Below, piece after piece: positions 5,904-7,036 of a DNA stretch of 7,036 bases; position 1 is the stretch's first letter; the number at the start of each line of letters is the position of its first letter. Origin of the DNA: Hyphomicrobiales bacterium. GTDB taxonomy: Bacteria > Pseudomonadota > Alphaproteobacteria > Rhizobiales > Beijerinckiaceae. The notes below the pieces were generated by a model, which had not been told where the DNA came from, ran no database searches, and was given only the letters and a program-made list of their open reading frames with translations. Where the stretch lies: positions 1 through 7,036 of the forward strand of contig JAIXZF010000135.1 in NCBI GenBank assembly GCA_027489835.1. Direction: 5' to 3'. A program made the position numbers and the translations under genes.

Positions 5904-6929
5904 TCACCCCTTCACCGGACCCCAGCCCATGACCTGCAGCACCAGCGCGGTCAGCACCACGGCGACCAGCGAGAGCGGCAGGAAGACCTTCCAGCCCAGC
6001 CGCATGAGCTGGTCGTAGCGGTAGCGCGGCACGAAGGCCTTCACCATGGCGAACATGAAGAAGACGAAGCAGACCTTCAGCACGAACCAGATGACGCCCG
6101 GCACCCAGGTGAACGGCGCGAAGGGCAGCGGCGGCAGCCAGCCGCCGAGGAACAGGATCACGCAGAGCGAGCACATGGTCATGATCGCCACGTATTCGCC
6201 GAGCATGAACAGGAGGTACGGCGTCGAGGAGTACTCGACCATGAAGCCGGCGACCAGCTCCGACTCCGCCTCGGGCAGGTCGAAGGGCGGGCGGTTCGTT
6301 TCCGCCAGCGCCGAGATGAAGAAGATCACGAACATGGGGAACAGCGGCAGGAAATACCACCCCAAGAGGCCGTAGGGGCTGGCCTGCGCCTCGACGATGC
6401 GGGTCAGGTTCAGCGAGCCGACGCAGAGCAGCACCGTGATGATGACGAAGCCGATGGAGACCTCGTAGGACACCATCTGCGCCGCCGAACGCAGCGCGCC
6501 GAGGAAGGGATACTTCGAGTTCGACGCCCAGCCAGCCATGATGATGCCGTAGACGCCGAGCGACGAGATGGCGAAGATGTAGAGGATGCCGACATTGATG
6601 TCGGCGATCGCCCAGCCCGCATTGACGGGAATGACCGCCCAGGCCGCGAGCGAGAGCGTCACCGTGACGAGCGGGGCGAGCAGGAACACGCCCTTGTTGG
6701 CGCCGGCCGGGATCACCGGCTCCTTCAGCACGAATTTGAGCAGATCCGCGAAGGATTGCAGCAGGCCCCAGGGGCCCACGACGTTCGGGCCGCGCCTGAG
6801 CTGCACCGCCGCCCAGATCTTGCGGTCGGCGTAGAGGATGTAGGCAATGAAGACGAGCAGGCACGCGATCAGCAGCAGCGTCTTGCCGACGATGAGCGCG
6901 AGCGTCAGGAGAAGATCGGGCAAAGCCAT
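5904..6929 (-). CDS. nuoH: NADH-quinone oxidoreductase subunit H
   Basis: A 341-residue membrane subunit (ND1 homologue) that forms most of the quinone-binding chamber, where the two arms of complex I meet. Expected topology is eight helices. Diagnostic blocks are ADRKIWAAVQLRRGPNVVGP (residues 34-53), SFADLLKFVLKEPVIPAGAN (59-78), GWASNSKYPFLGALRS (133-148) and AETNRPPFDLPEAESELV (209-226), the acidic loop that lines the quinone chamber. Length is standard. The ATG is 11 nt downstream of the nuoG stop, with GAGGA 8 nt before it. The stop is 4 bp before the GTG of the small membrane ORF. No missing key residue was noticed. Confidence 0.98.
   Translation of the reverse strand: MALPDLLLTLALIVGKTLLLIACLLVFIAYILYADRKIWAAVQLRRGPNVVGPWGLLQSFADLLKFVLKEPVIPAGANKGVFLLAPLVTVTLSLAAWAVIPVNAGWAIADINVGILYIFAISSLGVYGIIMAGWASNSKYPFLGALRSAAQMVSYEVSIGFVIITVLLCVGSLNLTRIVEAQASPYGLLGWYFLPLFPMFVIFFISALAETNRPPFDLPEAESELVAGFMVEYSSTPYLLFMLGEYVAIMTMCSLCVILFLGGWLPPLPFAPFTWVPGVIWFVLKVCFVFFMFAMVKAFVPRYRYDQLMRLGWKVFLPLSLVAVVLTALVLQVMGWGPVKG
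5907..5912 (-). promoter_or_regulatory. Ribosome binding site for GTG-start ORF inside nuoH 3' end
   Basis: Minus-strand AAGGGG is formed by the last two codons of nuoH and lies 7 nt before the GTG of the 78-codon ORF. It supports that non-ATG start and implies that ribosomes ending nuoH may reinitiate there (inference). Confidence 0.6.
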
Positions 6930-6937
6930 CTATCGGG

Positions 6938-6943
6938 TCCTCA
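6938..6943 (-). promoter_or_regulatory. nuoH ribosome binding site overlapping nuoG stop
   Basis: Minus-strand TGAGGA combines the nuoG stop codon with the GAGGA Shine-Dalgarno of nuoH, 8 nt before the ATG. The spacing and sequence match the nuoM/nuoN junction. It fixes the nuoH start and suggests translational coupling. Confidence 0.7.
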
Positions 6944-7036
6944 TTCGGCGGCCTGCCGGGTGCGGCCATCCGCCAGCGACTGGCATTCGGCCATCACGGC
7001 GGAGGCGCGCGCGATCGGGTTCGTCTGGTAATAGGC
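6941..7036 (-). CDS. nuoG: NADH-quinone oxidoreductase subunit G, 3' end only
   Basis: The last 31 codons of an open frame that enters from the right edge and ends with TGA at 6943-6941. The translation AYYQTNPIARASAVMAECQS, followed by a short polar tail ending RQAAE, matches the C-terminal signature of alphaproteobacterial NuoG (TNPIARAS plus MAEC). NuoG is the large iron-sulphur subunit of the peripheral arm, with N-terminal ferredoxin-like domains and a molybdopterin oxidoreductase-like domain. None of those domains is visible here. Its place directly before nuoH agrees with the standard nuo order. The upstream part, about 95% of the gene, lies outside the window. Confidence 0.88.
   Translation of the reverse strand, partial: AYYQTNPIARASAVMAECQSLADGRTRQAAE

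Overview
The window is a 7 kb slice of a nuo operon encoding the proton-pumping NADH:ubiquinone oxidoreductase (respiratory complex I). Every supported gene lies on the minus strand, so transcription runs from high to low coordinates in the order nuoG (3' end), nuoH, a small two-helix membrane protein, nuoI, nuoJ, nuoK, nuoL, nuoM, nuoN (5' part). The sequence is GC-rich. The protein signatures (NuoH core, the 8-cysteine NuoI, a histidine-rich loop in NuoL) and the gene order fit an alphaproteobacterium, most likely of the Hyphomicrobiales (Rhizobiales). The genus cannot be fixed from the sequence alone.

Layout. Positions 6941-7036 hold the last 31 codons of nuoG. nuoH (quinone-site membrane subunit) follows after 10 bp, then a 78-codon GTG-start ORF of unknown function, then nuoI (two 4Fe-4S clusters). 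Next comes the only sizeable non-coding gap, 4914-5140 (227 bp). It contains a 97-bp paired inverted repeat that looks like a REP doublet (REPIN/BIME type), some smaller hairpins and a possible -10 box. Downstream, nuoJ, nuoK, nuoL, nuoM and nuoN are packed with gaps of 1-11 bp.

How they work together. NuoG and NuoI carry iron-sulphur clusters of the hydrophilic arm and pass electrons to the quinone site at the NuoH/NuoI junction. NuoH, J, K, N, M and L form the membrane arm that couples quinone reduction to proton translocation. The antiporter-like subunits NuoL and NuoM keep their key charged residues, as does the visible part of NuoN. Several gene junctions have the upstream TGA stop built into or next to the downstream Shine-Dalgarno sequence, which suggests translational coupling.

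I found no previously undescribed system. The items most worth a second look are the REP doublet with compensatory base changes between nuoI and nuoJ, the unassigned two-helix membrane ORF between nuoH and nuoI, and the His-rich NuoL loop.
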